Assembly: GCA_947475465.1 (NCBI GenBank)
Contig: CANJLK010000017.1
Location: 1-60,948 of the forward strand
DNA length: 60,948 nt
Direction: 5' to 3'
Source of the DNA: Caulobacteraceae bacterium
Lineage (GTDB): Bacteria; Pseudomonadota; Alphaproteobacteria; Caulobacterales; Caulobacteraceae
Below the pieces are notes generated by a model, which was given only the letters and a program-made list of their open reading frames with translations, was not told the DNA's origin and made no database searches. Positions 9,414 to 18,774 of the stretch are shown one piece after another. The translations under genes were made by a program, and so were the position numbers. How positions within the stretch are numbered: position 1 is the first letter of the stretch; each line of letters opens with the position of its first letter.

Positions 9414-9932
9414 TCAGGCGGCTAGGGCCGCTTGGCGGCGTCGGGTGCGCGCCAGGGCGCCCAGACCGCCGAAGCCCAGCATCATCAGGCCCCAGGTCGC
9501 CGGTTCGGGAACTCCGGCGGCCAAGCTCGTGAAGGACAAGGTGCCGGCGTAGGAACCGTTCATTCCGTTGACGCCCGAGACGACGAGGGTCTGAGGTCCG
9601 GCGGTGACCGACTGGTTTAGAAGATAGCGGGACTCGAAATCCCCGGTGGAGGCGATCTGGAAATTGACGCCGTTGAAGGTGACGGCGCTGAAATCGACGT
9701 TGTTGTTCTCATTGGAATTGAAGATTGAACTGATCGTCCAGGCCACTAGGCCCGTCGGCAAGGTGAAGTTGTAGATGTCCGTGAACGCTCCGGTTGGGAG
9801 TGTGGTGCTGCCGTACATGCCTGTAAACGAGCCGTCGGTGGCAGGTGGAGTGACGATCAGCGTACCAGCGCTTGCGGCGGCGCTTGTAAGCAGAATGGCG
9901 GCGATGGATGCCGCAAGTACGATGCGTTTCAT
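9414..9932 (-). CDS. PEPxxWA-CTERM exported protein
   Basis: A 172-residue secreted protein. Residues 1-22 are a signal peptide (ends AAASAG). The middle is Asn-, Thr- and Gly-rich without Cys, probably beta-structured, and includes SNENNN. The C-terminus has the tripartite exosortase sorting signal: VPEPATWGLMMLGFGG, a hydrophobic helix, then RTRRRQ. This is the PEPxxWA variant common in Alphaproteobacteria. An exosortase elsewhere in the genome should cleave it at PEP and anchor or release it. The role is likely surface or extracellular matrix, but unproven. No exosortase is in this window. Confidence 0.88.
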   Translation of the reverse strand: MKRIVLAASIAAILLTSAAASAGTLIVTPPATDGSFTGMYGSTTLPTGAFTDIYNFTLPTGLVAWTISSIFNSNENNNVDFSAVTFNGVNFQIASTGDFESRYLLNQSVTAGPQTLVVSGVNGMNGSYAGTLSFTSLAAGVPEPATWGLMMLGFGGLGALARTRRRQAALAA

Positions 9933-10034
9933 AAATTGTTAGCCTTCCAGGAGATGTCCCCGCGGCGCCTAACAAGGCTGGAGCTGGTTTGTTCCGGTTC
10001 TCGGCCAAATGAATGGCCTCGCGACAAGAAAGGA

Positions 10035-10055
10035 GCCGCCCCTTGCGGGAGCGGC
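10035..10055 (-). terminator. Hairpin after the Pro/Thr-rich protein gene
   Basis: GCCGCCCC and GGGAGCGGC form a GC-rich stem with one bulged A and a short loop, 24 bases downstream of the stop of the gene at 10079. It probably terminates that transcript before the PEPxxWA gene. Confidence 0.5.
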
Positions 10056-10078
10056 CCTTAGCCCTAACGGGAAGTCGG

Positions 10079-10867
10079 TTACTGCAGGGGTTTGGTTGTG
10101 TCCGTCGCGGGCGGATTAACTGCAGTGGTGTCGGGTGCGCTCATCGGGGGCGTGGCAATGACCGGCGCGGGGGCCGATTCGACTGTCGTGGGCGGCGGGG
10201 CGACCTGGACTGGCGTCGGAGCCGGGTTCGCCATGGCCGGCGCTGTAGCCGAACCGGAGTAGGGCTGGGGCCCGCCAGGCAGGGTGGCGCTGGCGTTCAC
10301 GCCGGCGTCGCCGACGCTTCGGGCGGCCGGCGGACGGGCCCGGACCGGCGCCCGGTCAGCCGAACTGACATGGGTGGTGGTCTGGGTCGTTGTCGCGGCG
10401 GGGGTTTCGACGGTCGTCGCCACGGCCTGCGGCGCGGCCGGCTCATTGCTGGCCACGGCCACAGGGGCGGTGGTGGTCGTGGTGACCGACTGCCCGGGGG
10501 TCAGCTGGGCGACGCCCTGCTGGTGAGGCTGGCTGGCGTACCACCCCGCGGCGGCCAGACCGCCGAGGGCCAGGATGCCGGCGGCGATCGCCAGGGGCGC
10601 GGCGCTCGTCTTGCGCGCGCTGCGGCTGGTGGCGTAGGGCGGCGCCGCGGCGAAGGCCGGCTCAGCGCCGAGAGCCTGGGCGGTGTCGCTTCGGTCCATG
10701 CGTTCGGCAGCCGGCTCCGTTGCGATGACGCGGGCCTCAGGGGCGGTGGTTGTTTGGCGTGAGCTGCCGACACCGCGGCGTTTGCGCCCGCGTTCCCACG
10801 ATTGGATCGGGGCGAACATGGGGCTGTCCGTGGTAGTGTTGATCGGCGTAAAATCGTTGACGGCCAT
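10079..10867 (-). CDS. Single-pass Ala/Pro/Thr-rich protein, unknown function
   Basis: A 262-residue protein. The N-terminal 90 residues are polar, with a basic RGRKRRG patch. One hydrophobic helix (about 92-112, LAIAAGILALGGLAAAGWYA) follows, and the rest is low-complexity Thr/Pro/Ala/Val with runs such as TTTTT and APAPV. The topology suggests a cytoplasmic N-terminus and a disordered periplasmic tail that could span peptidoglycan, as in TonB-like or SPOR-less envelope proteins, but there is no recognisable C-terminal domain. No family is assigned. Confidence 0.7.
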   Translation of the reverse strand: MAVNDFTPINTTTDSPMFAPIQSWERGRKRRGVGSSRQTTTAPEARVIATEPAAERMDRSDTAQALGAEPAFAAAPPYATSRSARKTSAAPLAIAAGILALGGLAAAGWYASQPHQQGVAQLTPGQSVTTTTTAPVAVASNEPAAPQAVATTVETPAATTTQTTTHVSSADRAPVRARPPAARSVGDAGVNASATLPGGPQPYSGSATAPAMANPAPTPVQVAPPPTTVESAPAPVIATPPMSAPDTTAVNPPATDTTKPLQ

Positions 10868-11197
10868 TTTCTGGTCCCTCCAGGAAAGTCGCTAGGCTGA
10901 CCAAACGGCGGGTGAGACAGCAGGTTCCGAGATGGCAAGCCCGAAGGCTGGCCCCTGCGTGGCCAGCTGACTGGGGCAATGGGAACGATTATCTTCTGAA
11001 TACGCCGAAATATATGAGAATTCAGAGAGGTGACTTAATCAGTTGAAGTCCGTTGCTTCAGATCATGGCCTGTTTCTGGCCCGGATCGCCACCGAATGAC
11101 CTTATTCCAGCATCGCAAATGCACAGGGTGCGGCCATGGCTGCGCTTGACGCTCAGGGCGCACCGCCGCCAACTCACTACAAGGTTCGGAGGGGTAT
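10868..11197. other. 330-base divergent intergenic region
   Basis: It separates the minus-strand Pro/Thr-rich protein gene from the plus-strand acyl-CoA synthetase gene, so it must hold both promoters. An inverted repeat GCTGGCC / GGCCAGC (10947-10953 and 10961-10967) and an AT-richer stretch around 10990-11045 are visible. The synthetase has a good ribosome site (CGGAGGGG at 11187-11194). I see no RNA gene or convincing ORF. Confidence 0.5.
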
Positions 11198-12985
11198 ATG
11201 CGGCTCAAGGCCAAGCTCCAGCGAGAGTGGCGTTTCCTGCGCGGGCTAAACCGCACGCTGGCCCGGGTGAAGTCGATCGCCCCACAGTCTGCGAACCTGG
11301 TGTGCGACGATCTGCAGGCGGCCGTGGAAACCTGGCGCGACCGGCCGGCCATGACGTTCGAGGGCCGGACCCTGACCTATGGCGAGCTTGACGCCGCCGC
11401 CAACCGCTTCGCGCACTGGGGGCGGGGGCTGAACCTGCGCAAGGGCCAGACGGTGGCGCTCTTCATGCCCAACCGCATGGAATATTTCGCCGTCTGGTAC
11501 GGGCTGTCGAAGATCGGGGTGGTGACCGCCCTGATCAACAGCCAACTCACCGGCCAGGCCCTCGCCCACTGCCTGAACGCCTCGGGCGCGGCCCATCTCA
11601 TCGTCGACAGCGAGACCTCACCCACCTTCGAGGCGGCGCGTGAGCGGCTCGAGCGGCCCATGCAGCAATGGGTGCTGGGGCCGGCCCACGGCGACCAACG
11701 CGACCTGGTCCAGGCGCTGAAGAGCTGCAGCCAGCTGCCGCCGGACAAGAGCGCCCGTGAGGACATGACGGCCCGCGACACGGCGCTACTGATCTTCACC
11801 TCCGGCACCACGGGCCTGCCCAAGGCCGCGCGCATCACCCATGTCCGCGCCCAGCTCTACATGCGCGGCTTCGCGGGCTCGACCGGCGCCAAGCCCGCCG
11901 ACCGCATCTATGTCACCTTGCCGCTCTACCACGCCACGGGCGGCCTCTGCGCCATGGGCGCGGCGCTCCTGAACGGCGCCTCCGTGGTCCTGCGCCGGCG
12001 GTTCTCGGCCCACCACTTTTGGCCGGAGATCGTCGAGGAAGGCTGCACGATGTTCGTCTATATCGGCGAGCTCTGCCGCTACCTGGTGAACCAGCCGCCC
12101 GGGACCGACGACACCCGCCACAAGATCCGCCTGGCTTTCGGCAACGGCCTGCGGCCGGACATCTGGCGCGAGCTCAAGACACGCTTCCGAATCCCCGAGG
12201 TTCTGGAGTTCTACGGCGCCACGGAAGGCAATGTGTCGATGTTCAACTTCGATGGCCGGGAAGGCGCCATCGGCCGGGTGCCGAAGTACCTGCGCAAGAA
12301 GTTCAATATCCGGCTGATCCAGTTCGACGTCGAGAGCGAGGCGCCGATCCGTGGAACCGATGGCCTGTGCATCGCCGCGGGCGTGGGCCAGATCGGCGAA
12401 TGCATCGGTCAGATCGGCGGCGACGCGCGGTCGGAATACACGGGCTATGCCGACAAGGCCGCCTCGGAAAAGAAGATCCTGCGCGATGTCTTCGAGAGGG
12501 GGGATGCCTGGTTCGCAACCGGCGACCTGATGAAGACGGACGCGGACGGCTATTTCTATTTCGTCGACCGGATCGGCGACACCTTCCGCTGGAAAGGGGA
12601 GAACGTCTCGACGAACGAGGTCGCCGAGCGGCTGTTGGCGGCGCCCGGCGTGCTGGAGGCCAACATATACGGTGTCGAGGTGGACGGGGCGGACGGCCGC
12701 GCGGGGATGGCAGGCCTGGTGACGGGGCCGGAGTTCGAGCTGGCCACGTTCAGCGAGACGGTGCGGCGCGAGCTTCCGTCCTACGCTCAGCCGTTGTTCG
12801 TGCGGATCCTGCCCGCCCTGGAGACCACCGGCACCTTCAAGCCGCGCAAGATGGACCTGATCGCGGACGGCTACGACCCGGCGCGGATCAAGGGCCCGTT
12901 GTATTTCCACGACGCCAAGAAGGGCTACGTGAAGCTGACCAAGGGCCTGTTCGAGAAGATCACCGCGGGGACCGTCAAGGTCTAG
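11198..12985 (+). CDS. Long-chain/very-long-chain acyl-CoA synthetase (FATP-like)
   Basis: A 595-residue adenylate-forming enzyme that activates fatty acids to acyl-CoA via acyl-AMP. The AMP-binding signature [11 protein letters not shown] is near residue 200, YGATEGNVS near 338 and the hinge [22 protein letters not shown] followed by [15 protein letters not shown] near 437-470. The last two patterns are typical of the FATP/VLCS subgroup rather than FadD of E. coli. Probably membrane-associated and used in lipid uptake or degradation. The gene ends on a CTAG tetramer shared with the convergent kinase gene. Confidence 0.92.
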   Translation: MRLKAKLQREWRFLRGLNRTLARVKSIAPQSANLVCDDLQAAVETWRDRPAMTFEGRTLTYGELDAAANRFAHWGRGLNLRKGQTVALFMPNRMEYFAVWYGLSKIGVVTALINSQLTGQALAHCLNASGAAHLIVDSETSPTFEAARERLERPMQQWVLGPAHGDQRDLVQALKSCSQLPPDKSAREDMTARDTALLIFTSGTTGLPKAARITHVRAQLYMRGFAGSTGAKPADRIYVTLPLYHATGGLCAMGAALLNGASVVLRRRFSAHHFWPEIVEEGCTMFVYIGELCRYLVNQPPGTDDTRHKIRLAFGNGLRPDIWRELKTRFRIPEVLEFYGATEGNVSMFNFDGREGAIGRVPKYLRKKFNIRLIQFDVESEAPIRGTDGLCIAAGVGQIGECIGQIGGDARSEYTGYADKAASEKKILRDVFERGDAWFATGDLMKTDADGYFYFVDRIGDTFRWKGENVSTNEVAERLLAAPGVLEANIYGVEVDGADGRAGMAGLVTGPEFELATFSETVRRELPSYAQPLFVRILPALETTGTFKPRKMDLIADGYDPARIKGPLYFHDAKKGYVKLTKGLFEKITAGTVKV

Positions 12986-14484
12986 GCCGGGCCGGCGCCG
13001 GCCAGCGGCATGCGGATGTGGCAGCGCACGCCGGCGGGATCGTAGTCGAGCCGCGCCGCGCCGCCCAGCTGGCCAAGGCTCCGCTCGATGAGGCGCGAGC
13101 CGAAGCCCCGGCGGCTGGGCGGCGTGACCGGCGGCCCGCCGCGCTCGCGCCAGTCGATGGCGAGCGCGCCGTCGGGCTCCAGGCCCCAGGTGACCTCGAC
13201 CACCCCGGCGCCGCTGGACAGCGCCCCATGCTTGGCCGCGTTGGTGGCCAGTTCGTGGAAGAGCATACCCAGCGCCAGGGTCTCCGCGGACGACAGCGCG
13301 ACCGGCGGGCCCTCGAGGCTGTATCGCTCGGCGCCATAGGGCCGGAACTCCTGCTGGGCCACATCGCGCAGGGGCGCGCTGCGCCAGCTGGTTGCGGTGA
13401 GCAGGTCGTGGGTCGCCGACAGCGCCATCAGCCGGGCCTCGAAGTCGCGGCGGAAGTGGGTGGGGTCGGCGTTGGTCCGCAGGGTCTGGTCGGCGATGGC
13501 CTGGACGGTCGCCAGCGTGTTCTTGACCCGGTGGTTCAGCTCATCCAGCAGCAGCTTCTGCTGGCGGTCGCCGATGACCCGGGCGGTGACGTCGCTGCCC
13601 TCGACGAAGACTCCGGCGACCTGGCCGTCGGGCCCGTCGATCGGCTGGTAGATGAAGTCGACGAAGCGCTCCTCGGGCGGGCCGTCCGGAGTCCGTTGCA
13701 GGGAAAGGCCGACGGCCTCGCCGATGAACGGTTTTCGCTCGGCCATCACCCCCTGGAGCAGTTCGATGAAGCCCTGGTCGCGGACCTCGGGCAGGGCGTC
13801 GGCGAGGGGGCGGCCGATCACCGGCCGGTGGCCGATCAGCTGCTGATAGGCGTTGTTGGCGAGCGCGAAGGTCAGGTCCGGCCCGGTCAGCACGGCCATG
13901 AAACCTGGGGCCTGCATGAACATGTCCCGCAGCCCGCGCATCTCGGCGGCCAGGAAGTCGTTGACCTCGGTGATCTGCTGGGCGCGCTGGAACAGGTCGC
14001 TCTCGCCTCTGGCCGGCGCGCCGGCTTCGGGCCCGTAGGCGATGGTCTTGAGCTGCTGAAGCTCGGTCACGTCCACGGCGTTCTGCGCGACATAGGCCAC
14101 GCGGCCCTGGGCGTCGAACAGGGGCAGGTGCACGCAGGACCAGTGCTTCATCATAAAGCCCCCGCCGGGCCTGGGGATCGGATAGGTCACCAGCGGCAGG
14201 GTCTCGGCCACGCCCGTCACGGCCACGCGGCGCAGGGATTCCTCGATCTGCCGGCCGCCCTCGCCGGTGGGCGGGAAGGCCTCGAAGACATTGCGGCCGA
14301 TGAAGTTCTCCAGCGGCTGTTCCACCGAGGCGCAATAGGCCGCGTTGGCGTCGACGTAGTTCATGTCCAGGTCGAGGATCATGTACTGGCCGGGCATGGC
14401 CCGGAACAACTGCTCGAAATCCGGCGCGGCGGCCGGGCGCGTCCCGGCGGGCGGGGTCACGTGGTTGTCGGCCCTATCGTGCAA
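12982..14484 (-). CDS. PAS-domain HWE-family sensor histidine kinase
   Basis: A soluble sensor kinase of about 500 residues with no membrane helix. Two PAS regions occupy about 20-150 ([20 protein letters not shown]) and 180-300. The phospho-acceptor His lies in [12 protein letters not shown] near residue 318. The HWE hallmarks follow: [15 protein letters not shown] in the N box and the W-x-E-type DWRERGGP, then [19 protein letters not shown] kinases often feed the alphaproteobacterial general stress response (PhyR) or single-domain regulators. No partner response regulator is nearby. The start is uncertain: TTG at 14484 follows GGGGGAG, GTG at 14460 is an alternative. Divergent from uvrC. 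Confidence 0.88.
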   Translation of the reverse strand: MHDRADNHVTPPAGTRPAAAPDFEQLFRAMPGQYMILDLDMNYVDANAAYCASVEQPLENFIGRNVFEAFPPTGEGGRQIEESLRRVAVTGVAETLPLVTYPIPRPGGGFMMKHWSCVHLPLFDAQGRVAYVAQNAVDVTELQQLKTIAYGPEAGAPARGESDLFQRAQQITEVNDFLAAEMRGLRDMFMQAPGFMAVLTGPDLTFALANNAYQQLIGHRPVIGRPLADALPEVRDQGFIELLQGVMAERKPFIGEAVGLSLQRTPDGPPEERFVDFIYQPIDGPDGQVAGVFVEGSDVTARVIGDRQQKLLLDELNHRVKNTLATVQAIADQTLRTNADPTHFRRDFEARLMALSATHDLLTATSWRSAPLRDVAQQEFRPYGAERYSLEGPPVALSSAETLALGMLFHELATNAAKHGALSSGAGVVEVTWGLEPDGALAIDWRERGGPPVTPPSRRGFGSRLIERSLGQLGGAARLDYDPAGVRCHIRMPLAGAGPA

Positions 14485-14583
14485 GCACAAGTCTCCCCCG
14501 GTCGCCAAAGGCAACGCTTGACGTCATCCGCTGTTCCCCGATCCGGCCTGCCGCCCCTCGCCGAACCGCCTTATATAGACGCC

Positions 14584-16473
14584 ATGCTCGAGTCACCGCC
14601 TTCTCCTGCGACAGAGGCTCCGCGCCTGAAGGGCGCCGCCCTGATCGCCGACGAGGTCAAGCGCCTGCCGGACCGGCCGGGCGTGTACCGGATGATCGGG
14701 GACGACGCCGAGGTGCTCTATGTGGGCAAGGCCCGCTCGCTGAAGAAGCGCGTCATCCAGTACGCCCAAGGCCGCTTTCACACCCAGCGCATCGCGCTGA
14801 TGGTCGACCTGACGCGCTCGATGGAGTTCGTCACCACCCGCACCGAGACCGACGCCCTGCTGCTCGAGATCAACCTGATCAAGAGCCTGAAGCCGCGCTT
14901 CAACGTCCTTTTGCGCGACGACAAGTCCTTCCCTGAGATCGTCATCCGCCGCGAGCACGCCGCGCCGCAGCTTCGCAAGCACCGCGGCGCTCACACCATC
15001 AAGGGCGACTACTTCGGCCCCTTCGCCTCGGCGTGGGCGGTCAACCGGACCCTGAACACTCTGCAGAAGGCGTTCCTGCTCAGGTCCTGCTCCGACAGCG
15101 TCTATGAGAGCCGCACCCGGCCCTGCATGCTGCACCAGATCCGCCGCTGCTCGGCGCCCTGCACCGGCCTGGTCAGCCTCGAGGACTACAACGGACTGGT
15201 CGACCAGGCTGGGGCCTTCCTGCGCGGCAAGTCGCGGGCGGTGGTGAAGACCATGTCCGACGAGATGCAGGCGGCCAGCGACGAGATGGAGTTCGAGCGC
15301 GCCGCGCGGCTGCGCGATCGCATCCGGGCGCTCGCCTCGATCAGCCAGGAACAGCAGATCAACCCGGAGACGGTGGACGAGGCCGACGTCTTCGCGCTCC
15401 ACGCCGAAGGCGGCCAAGCCTGCGTGCAGGTGTTCTTCTTCCGCGCCGGCCAGAACTGGGGCAACCGCGCCTATTTCCCGCGCGTCGACAAGAGCGACGA
15501 GGATCCGGAGATCATGGCCGCCTTCCTGGGCCAGTTCTACGACGACAAGCCGATCCCCAAGCTGATCCTGGTGAATGTCGAGCCGGCCGAGACCGAGCTT
15601 CTGGCCGAGGCCTTCGCCCTGAAGGGCGGCCGCAAGGTCGAGATCGCCCTGCCAAGGCGCGGCGAGAAATGCCAGCTGGTCGACCACGCGCTTACCAATG
15701 CGCGCGAGGCCCTGGGCCGGAAGATGGCCGAGAGCAGCGCCCAGTCGAAGCTGCTGGCCGGTGTCTGCGAGGCCTTTGGCCTGGAGGCGCCGCCCGAGCG
15801 GATCGAGGTCTACGACAACTCCCACATCATGGGGACCAATGCGGTGGGCGGCATGATCGTCGCCGGCCCCGAGGGCTTCCAGAAGAGCCAGTACCGCAAG
15901 TTCAACATCAAGGGGACGGACCTCACCCCCGGCGACGACTTCGGCATGATGAAGGAGGTGCTGAAGCGCCGCTTCGCGCGGCTGATAAAGGACGAGGAAG
16001 CCGGCGACCTGGACGGCGCCTTCAAACGCCCGGACCTTATCCTGATCGACGGTGGCCAGGGCCAGATCAGCGCGGTGCTGGAGGTGATGGCCGACCTGGG
16101 CGTCGACGACATCGCCGTGGTCGGCGTCGCCAAGGGGCCGGATCGCGACGCGGGCCTCGAGCGGTTCTTCATCCCCGGCAAGCCCTACTTCATGCTCGAG
16201 CCGAAGAGCCCGGTTCTCTATTATCTGCAGCGGCTGCGCGACGAGGCCCACCGCTTCGCTATCGGCACCCACCGCGCCAAGCGGTCCGCGGCGGCGCTGA
16301 AGAACCCCCTGGACGAGATCGACGGCGTGGGGCCGGGGCGGAAACGGGCGCTGCTGCACGCGTTCGGCTCAGCGCGGGGGGTGAGCCGGGCGAGCGTGGA
16401 CGATCTGCTGAAGGTGGACGGGGTTTCCGCGCCGCTGGCGGAGCGAATCTATGGGTTTTTTCGCAAATCCTGA
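14584..16473 (+). CDS. uvrC: Excinuclease ABC subunit C
   Basis: A 629-residue nuclease of nucleotide excision repair that makes both incisions around a lesion. The GIY-YIG domain begins near residue 30 ([22 protein letters not shown]). A UVR motif for UvrB contact is near 222-255 ([14 protein letters not shown]). The RNase H-like 5' nuclease is around 405 ([18 protein letters not shown]), and the tandem helix-hairpin-helix DNA-binding domain is from about 575 ([13 protein letters not shown] to [15 protein letters not shown]). All parts are intact. Its last 90 or so bases recur in degenerate form 423 bases downstream. No LexA box was seen just upstream. Confidence 0.97.
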   Translation: MLESPPSPATEAPRLKGAALIADEVKRLPDRPGVYRMIGDDAEVLYVGKARSLKKRVIQYAQGRFHTQRIALMVDLTRSMEFVTTRTETDALLLEINLIKSLKPRFNVLLRDDKSFPEIVIRREHAAPQLRKHRGAHTIKGDYFGPFASAWAVNRTLNTLQKAFLLRSCSDSVYESRTRPCMLHQIRRCSAPCTGLVSLEDYNGLVDQAGAFLRGKSRAVVKTMSDEMQAASDEMEFERAARLRDRIRALASISQEQQINPETVDEADVFALHAEGGQACVQVFFFRAGQNWGNRAYFPRVDKSDEDPEIMAAFLGQFYDDKPIPKLILVNVEPAETELLAEAFALKGGRKVEIALPRRGEKCQLVDHALTNAREALGRKMAESSAQSKLLAGVCEAFGLEAPPERIEVYDNSHIMGTNAVGGMIVAGPEGFQKSQYRKFNIKGTDLTPGDDFGMMKEVLKRRFARLIKDEEAGDLDGAFKRPDLILIDGGQGQISAVLEVMADLGVDDIAVVGVAKGPDRDAGLERFFIPGKPYFMLEPKSPVLYYLQRLRDEAHRFAIGTHRAKRSAAALKNPLDEIDGVGPGRKRALLHAFGSARGVSRASVDDLLKVDGVSAPLAERIYGFFRKS

Positions 16474-16565
16474 CCGCGCCCGGCGACATCTGGCCGATGG
16501 CGCTCGCCCCGTCCGCGAAAGCGCGGTAGCGATCATTGAACACTGGCTTTCCTACGGAGATCTCG

Positions 16566-16733
16566 ATGTCTGAGCGCAAGCCCATCGGCCTCACCGACGA
16601 CGACATGAGGTTCGTCCGGCGGATGCTGCTCGTCGCCGTCAGCGGAGACACCAGCGGGCTGAGCGAGGACGATGCGTCGCACGCGGCCCGCCTGATCCAC
16701 CGGCTGGGTCGTCTGGGACCAGACGAAGACTGA
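16566..16733 (+). CDS. Small charged protein, unknown function (55 aa)
   Basis: A 55-residue acidic, helical-looking protein (LTDDDMRFVRRMLLVAVSG, then EDDASHAARLIHRLGRLG). Start at 16566 with ACGGAGAT upstream; a TTG at 16536 is less likely. Not recognised. It sits between uvrC and a degenerate copy of the uvrC 3' end, so it may have arrived with that rearrangement. Confidence 0.55.
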   Translation: MSERKPIGLTDDDMRFVRRMLLVAVSGDTSGLSEDDASHAARLIHRLGRLGPDED

Positions 16734-16805
16734 GCACGCGCGAGGCGTGGAGCCGTGGGCCGCCCGGGTCGGCGGCGGCACGCAACGCGCCAGGCGCAGC
16801 GCAGG

Positions 16806-16894
16806 TGCGTGGGGCGTCGGCGGATGATCTGCTGAAGGTGGATGGGGTGTCCGCGTCGCTGGCCGAACGCATCTACGCGACTTCCGCAAATCCT
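16806..16894 (+). pseudogene. Degenerate duplicate of the uvrC 3' end
   Basis: Read in the uvrC frame this stretch gives [21 protein letters not shown], against [21 protein letters not shown] in intact UvrC. A 17-base block is identical (16402-16418 and 16826-16842). The terminal CGCAAATCCTGACC also recurs (16462-16475 and 16885-16898), now offset by 423 instead of 424, so one base was lost and the frame broken. No start codon or upstream uvrC sequence remains. It is a fragment of the helix-hairpin-helix tail, either displaced native sequence or a duplicated copy. Confidence 0.8.
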
Positions 16895-16916
16895 GACCCG
16901 GCCTGGATCCGCGACC

Positions 16917-17681
16917 ATGAAATATGAAATCTCCGGCACGGTCATGCAGACCGTCTCCATCGATCTCAATCCAGGCGAGGCGGTCTATAGCCAGACCCAC
17001 GCCATGGCCTGGATGACCGACGCCGTCGCCATGGACACCCACACCGGCGGTGGACTGTTCGCCGGCCTGAAACGGGCGATGAGCGGAGGCAGCCTGTTCG
17101 TCACCACCTATTCGGCCGCCGGCCGGACGGGCCACATCGCCTTTGCGCCGCGATTTCCGGGCAAGATCCTGCCGGTGAGGCTGGCGCCGGGTGAGTCGCT
17201 GATCTGCCGCAAGGAGACGTTCCTCTGCGCCGAGACGTCCGTGACACTTGAGATCGCCCTGCAGCAGCGCCTGGGCGCAGGCTTCTTCGCCGGCGAGGGT
17301 TTCATTCTTCAGCGCGTGACCGGCCCGGGCACGGTGTTCCTCGACCTTTCCGGTGAGGTCATTGAGAAGACGCTCGCGCCCGGCGAGCACCTGCTGGTTC
17401 ATGCCGGTCACATCGGGATTCAGGATCCGAGCGTCACCACCGACATCCAGATGGTCCGCGGCTTCCGCAATGTGCTGTTCGGGGGCGAGGGCCTGTTCCT
17501 GGCCACTCTCACCGGGCCCGGACGGATCTGGTTGCAGTCCATGCCGATCCTCAACCTGGCTGAGGAGATCGCCCGCCACATGCCGGGCGAGAGCCGCGGG
17601 CGCAGCGGGAACATTGCGCCGGCGGTTGGCGGGGCGGCGGTGATCGGTGGAATACTGGGCGGCATTCTGGGCAACGACTAG
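16917..17681 (+). CDS. AIM24 / TIGR00266-family protein
   Basis: A 254-residue protein of the AIM24-like beta-rich family (jelly-roll tryptophan-RNA-binding-attenuator-like fold). Typical features are MKYEISG at the start, then MDTHTGGGLFAGLKRAMSGGS, an LAPGE turn repeated (LAPGESL, LAPGEHL) and a Gly-rich hydrophobic tail (AVIGGILGGILGND) that may associate with membrane. The family is widespread; its biochemical role is not established. The ATG at 16917 matches the conserved N-terminus. Followed by two hairpins. Confidence 0.88.
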   Translation: MKYEISGTVMQTVSIDLNPGEAVYSQTHAMAWMTDAVAMDTHTGGGLFAGLKRAMSGGSLFVTTYSAAGRTGHIAFAPRFPGKILPVRLAPGESLICRKETFLCAETSVTLEIALQQRLGAGFFAGEGFILQRVTGPGTVFLDLSGEVIEKTLAPGEHLLVHAGHIGIQDPSVTTDIQMVRGFRNVLFGGEGLFLATLTGPGRIWLQSMPILNLAEEIARHMPGESRGRSGNIAPAVGGAAVIGGILGGILGND

Positions 17682-17690
17682 CCATCGCCT

Positions 17691-17755
17691 GCGCCACCGG
17701 CGGTGGCGCGGCCGCATTGCACCCTCGCCGGCTCAGGGGACGTCACCTGAGCCGG
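17691..17755. terminator. Paired hairpins, probable bidirectional terminator
   Basis: Stem one: GCGCCACC / GGTGGCGC with a 3-base loop (17691-17709). Stem two: CCGGCTCAGG / CCTGAGCCGG with an 8-base loop (17728-17755). They lie between the converging AIM24-like gene and the VOC pair, where both transcripts must end. U-runs are absent. Confidence 0.65.
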
Positions 17756-17806
17756 ATGGAGAGGTCTGTCGTCTTCAGGCTCAGCCGGGACGATCCCGAC
17801 GATCGG

Positions 17807-18247
17807 CTAGGGCGCCGGCCGGTCGCTCTGCTTGCAGCGGCAAAGGCCGATCTGGTGCAGCTCGATGATGTTGCCGACGGGGTCGTGCATGAAGAGCTGC
17901 TTCAGGTTGGGGGCGCCCACGCCTTCGAGGGCGTAATAGTCGACGCCCTGGCGCTTCAGCTCATCTTCGGCCTCCAGGATATCGGCCACGGCGAAGGCAA
18001 GGTGGTTCTCGGCGGGGTCCTTGCCCGGGCCCTGGCTGAACGGCGAGGGGCCGTCCTTGCCGAACATGTGGACCTGCACGTCCTGCTTGCCCACGTCCAT
18101 GAAGTAGCCCCGCAGACCCGGGATCGCGCCGCGCCCCTTGTCCTCGGTCAGGTTGAGGACCTGGCTGTAGTAGTCGCGCATGGGATCGGCTTCCGCGGTG
18201 CGGCAGACCAGACCCACGTGATGCAGTTCGAGAATCTCAACGGCCAT
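17807..18247 (-). CDS. VOC-family (glyoxalase/dioxygenase-fold) protein, first of a pair
   Basis: A 146-residue vicinal-oxygen-chelate protein with the two beta-alpha-beta-beta-beta modules. Candidate metal ligands are the His in ELHHVGLV near residue 9, the His in ENHLAFAV near 82, and the Glu in NIIELHQIG near 133. This arrangement fits a divalent-metal lyase, isomerase or dioxygenase. Substrate unknown. It is 2 bases downstream of the second VOC gene on the same strand, so they are one operon and perhaps form a heteromer. The C-terminal CRCKQSDRPAP tail is unusual. Confidence 0.88.
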   Translation of the reverse strand: MAVEILELHHVGLVCRTAEADPMRDYYSQVLNLTEDKGRGAIPGLRGYFMDVGKQDVQVHMFGKDGPSPFSQGPGKDPAENHLAFAVADILEAEDELKRQGVDYYALEGVGAPNLKQLFMHDPVGNIIELHQIGLCRCKQSDRPAP

Positions 18248-18249
18248 TT

Positions 18250-18774
18250 TCAGAGCTCCCGGATCGGTTGGCTGCCATCCCAGCCCTTGTGCGCATCGGC
18301 GATCATGCCGAAGAGGCCGGTGACGTCCTCGCTGGCCTCGACGACTTCGATGAACATGCCCATGGTCTTCAGCGCGTCAACGAAGATGAAGCGGGTGGTG
18401 CCGAACAGGCCGTCCAGGGCGATCTCGAAACCGGCGTCCTGATAGGCCTTCACCGTCGCATCCATGTCGGTGGTCAGCATCGCCATGTGGTGGAAGCCTT
18501 CCTTCCCGGCCGGATAGAGGTCGCGATAGACGCTGGGGCCGCTGTCGTGCTGCTGGATCAGTTCGATCTGGGCGCCGCCCGCCTGGCCGAGCGCGATGCT
18601 GATCTGGGTGTCGGCCGCCGCCCCGCGGTACTTGATCTTCAGGTTGTCGGGCTTGCGCAGGATGAAGAAGGGGCCTGCGCCCACCGTGTCGGTCCACCGC
18701 TTCGCCGCCTCATCGACGTCGTTGACGATGAAGCCATGCTGGACGACCGTGCCGGCGCCCGGGAAATTCAACAT
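18250..18774 (-). CDS. VOC-family protein, second of a pair
   Basis: A 174-residue VOC protein. VVQHGFIVNDVDEAAKRW at the start and GFHHMAMLTTDMDATV near residue 95 are the paired module starts, as in methylmalonyl-CoA epimerase-like or glyoxalase-like proteins; a Glu in MFIEVVEAS completes a likely metal site. It leads a two-gene unit with the VOC gene at 17807. Exact reaction not inferable. An AT-richer stretch upstream (18781-18810) probably holds the promoter. Confidence 0.88.
   Translation of the reverse strand: MLNFPGAGTVVQHGFIVNDVDEAAKRWTDTVGAGPFFILRKPDNLKIKYRGAAADTQISIALGQAGGAQIELIQQHDSGPSVYRDLYPAGKEGFHHMAMLTTDMDATVKAYQDAGFEIALDGLFGTTRFIFVDALKTMGMFIEVVEASEDVTGLFGMIADAHKGWDGSQPIREL

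Noticed and set aside
7876..9552. Plus-strand 558-codon frame
   Set aside because: Antisense to the acyltransferase and PEPxxWA genes; low-complexity Pro/Gln/Arg residues.
12019..14583. Long plus-strand frame running into uvrC
   Set aside because: It overlaps the acyl-CoA synthetase in another frame and is antisense to the kinase; residues are Arg/Gly/Ala-rich composition typical of GC-rich shadow frames. UvrC starts at 14584.
14593..16359. Minus-strand 588-codon frame opposite uvrC
   Set aside because: Entirely inside uvrC, composition-driven; no domain.
16806..16894. Second uvrC-like gene
   Set aside because: Only the tail is present, frameshifted and without a start, so called a pseudogene fragment.
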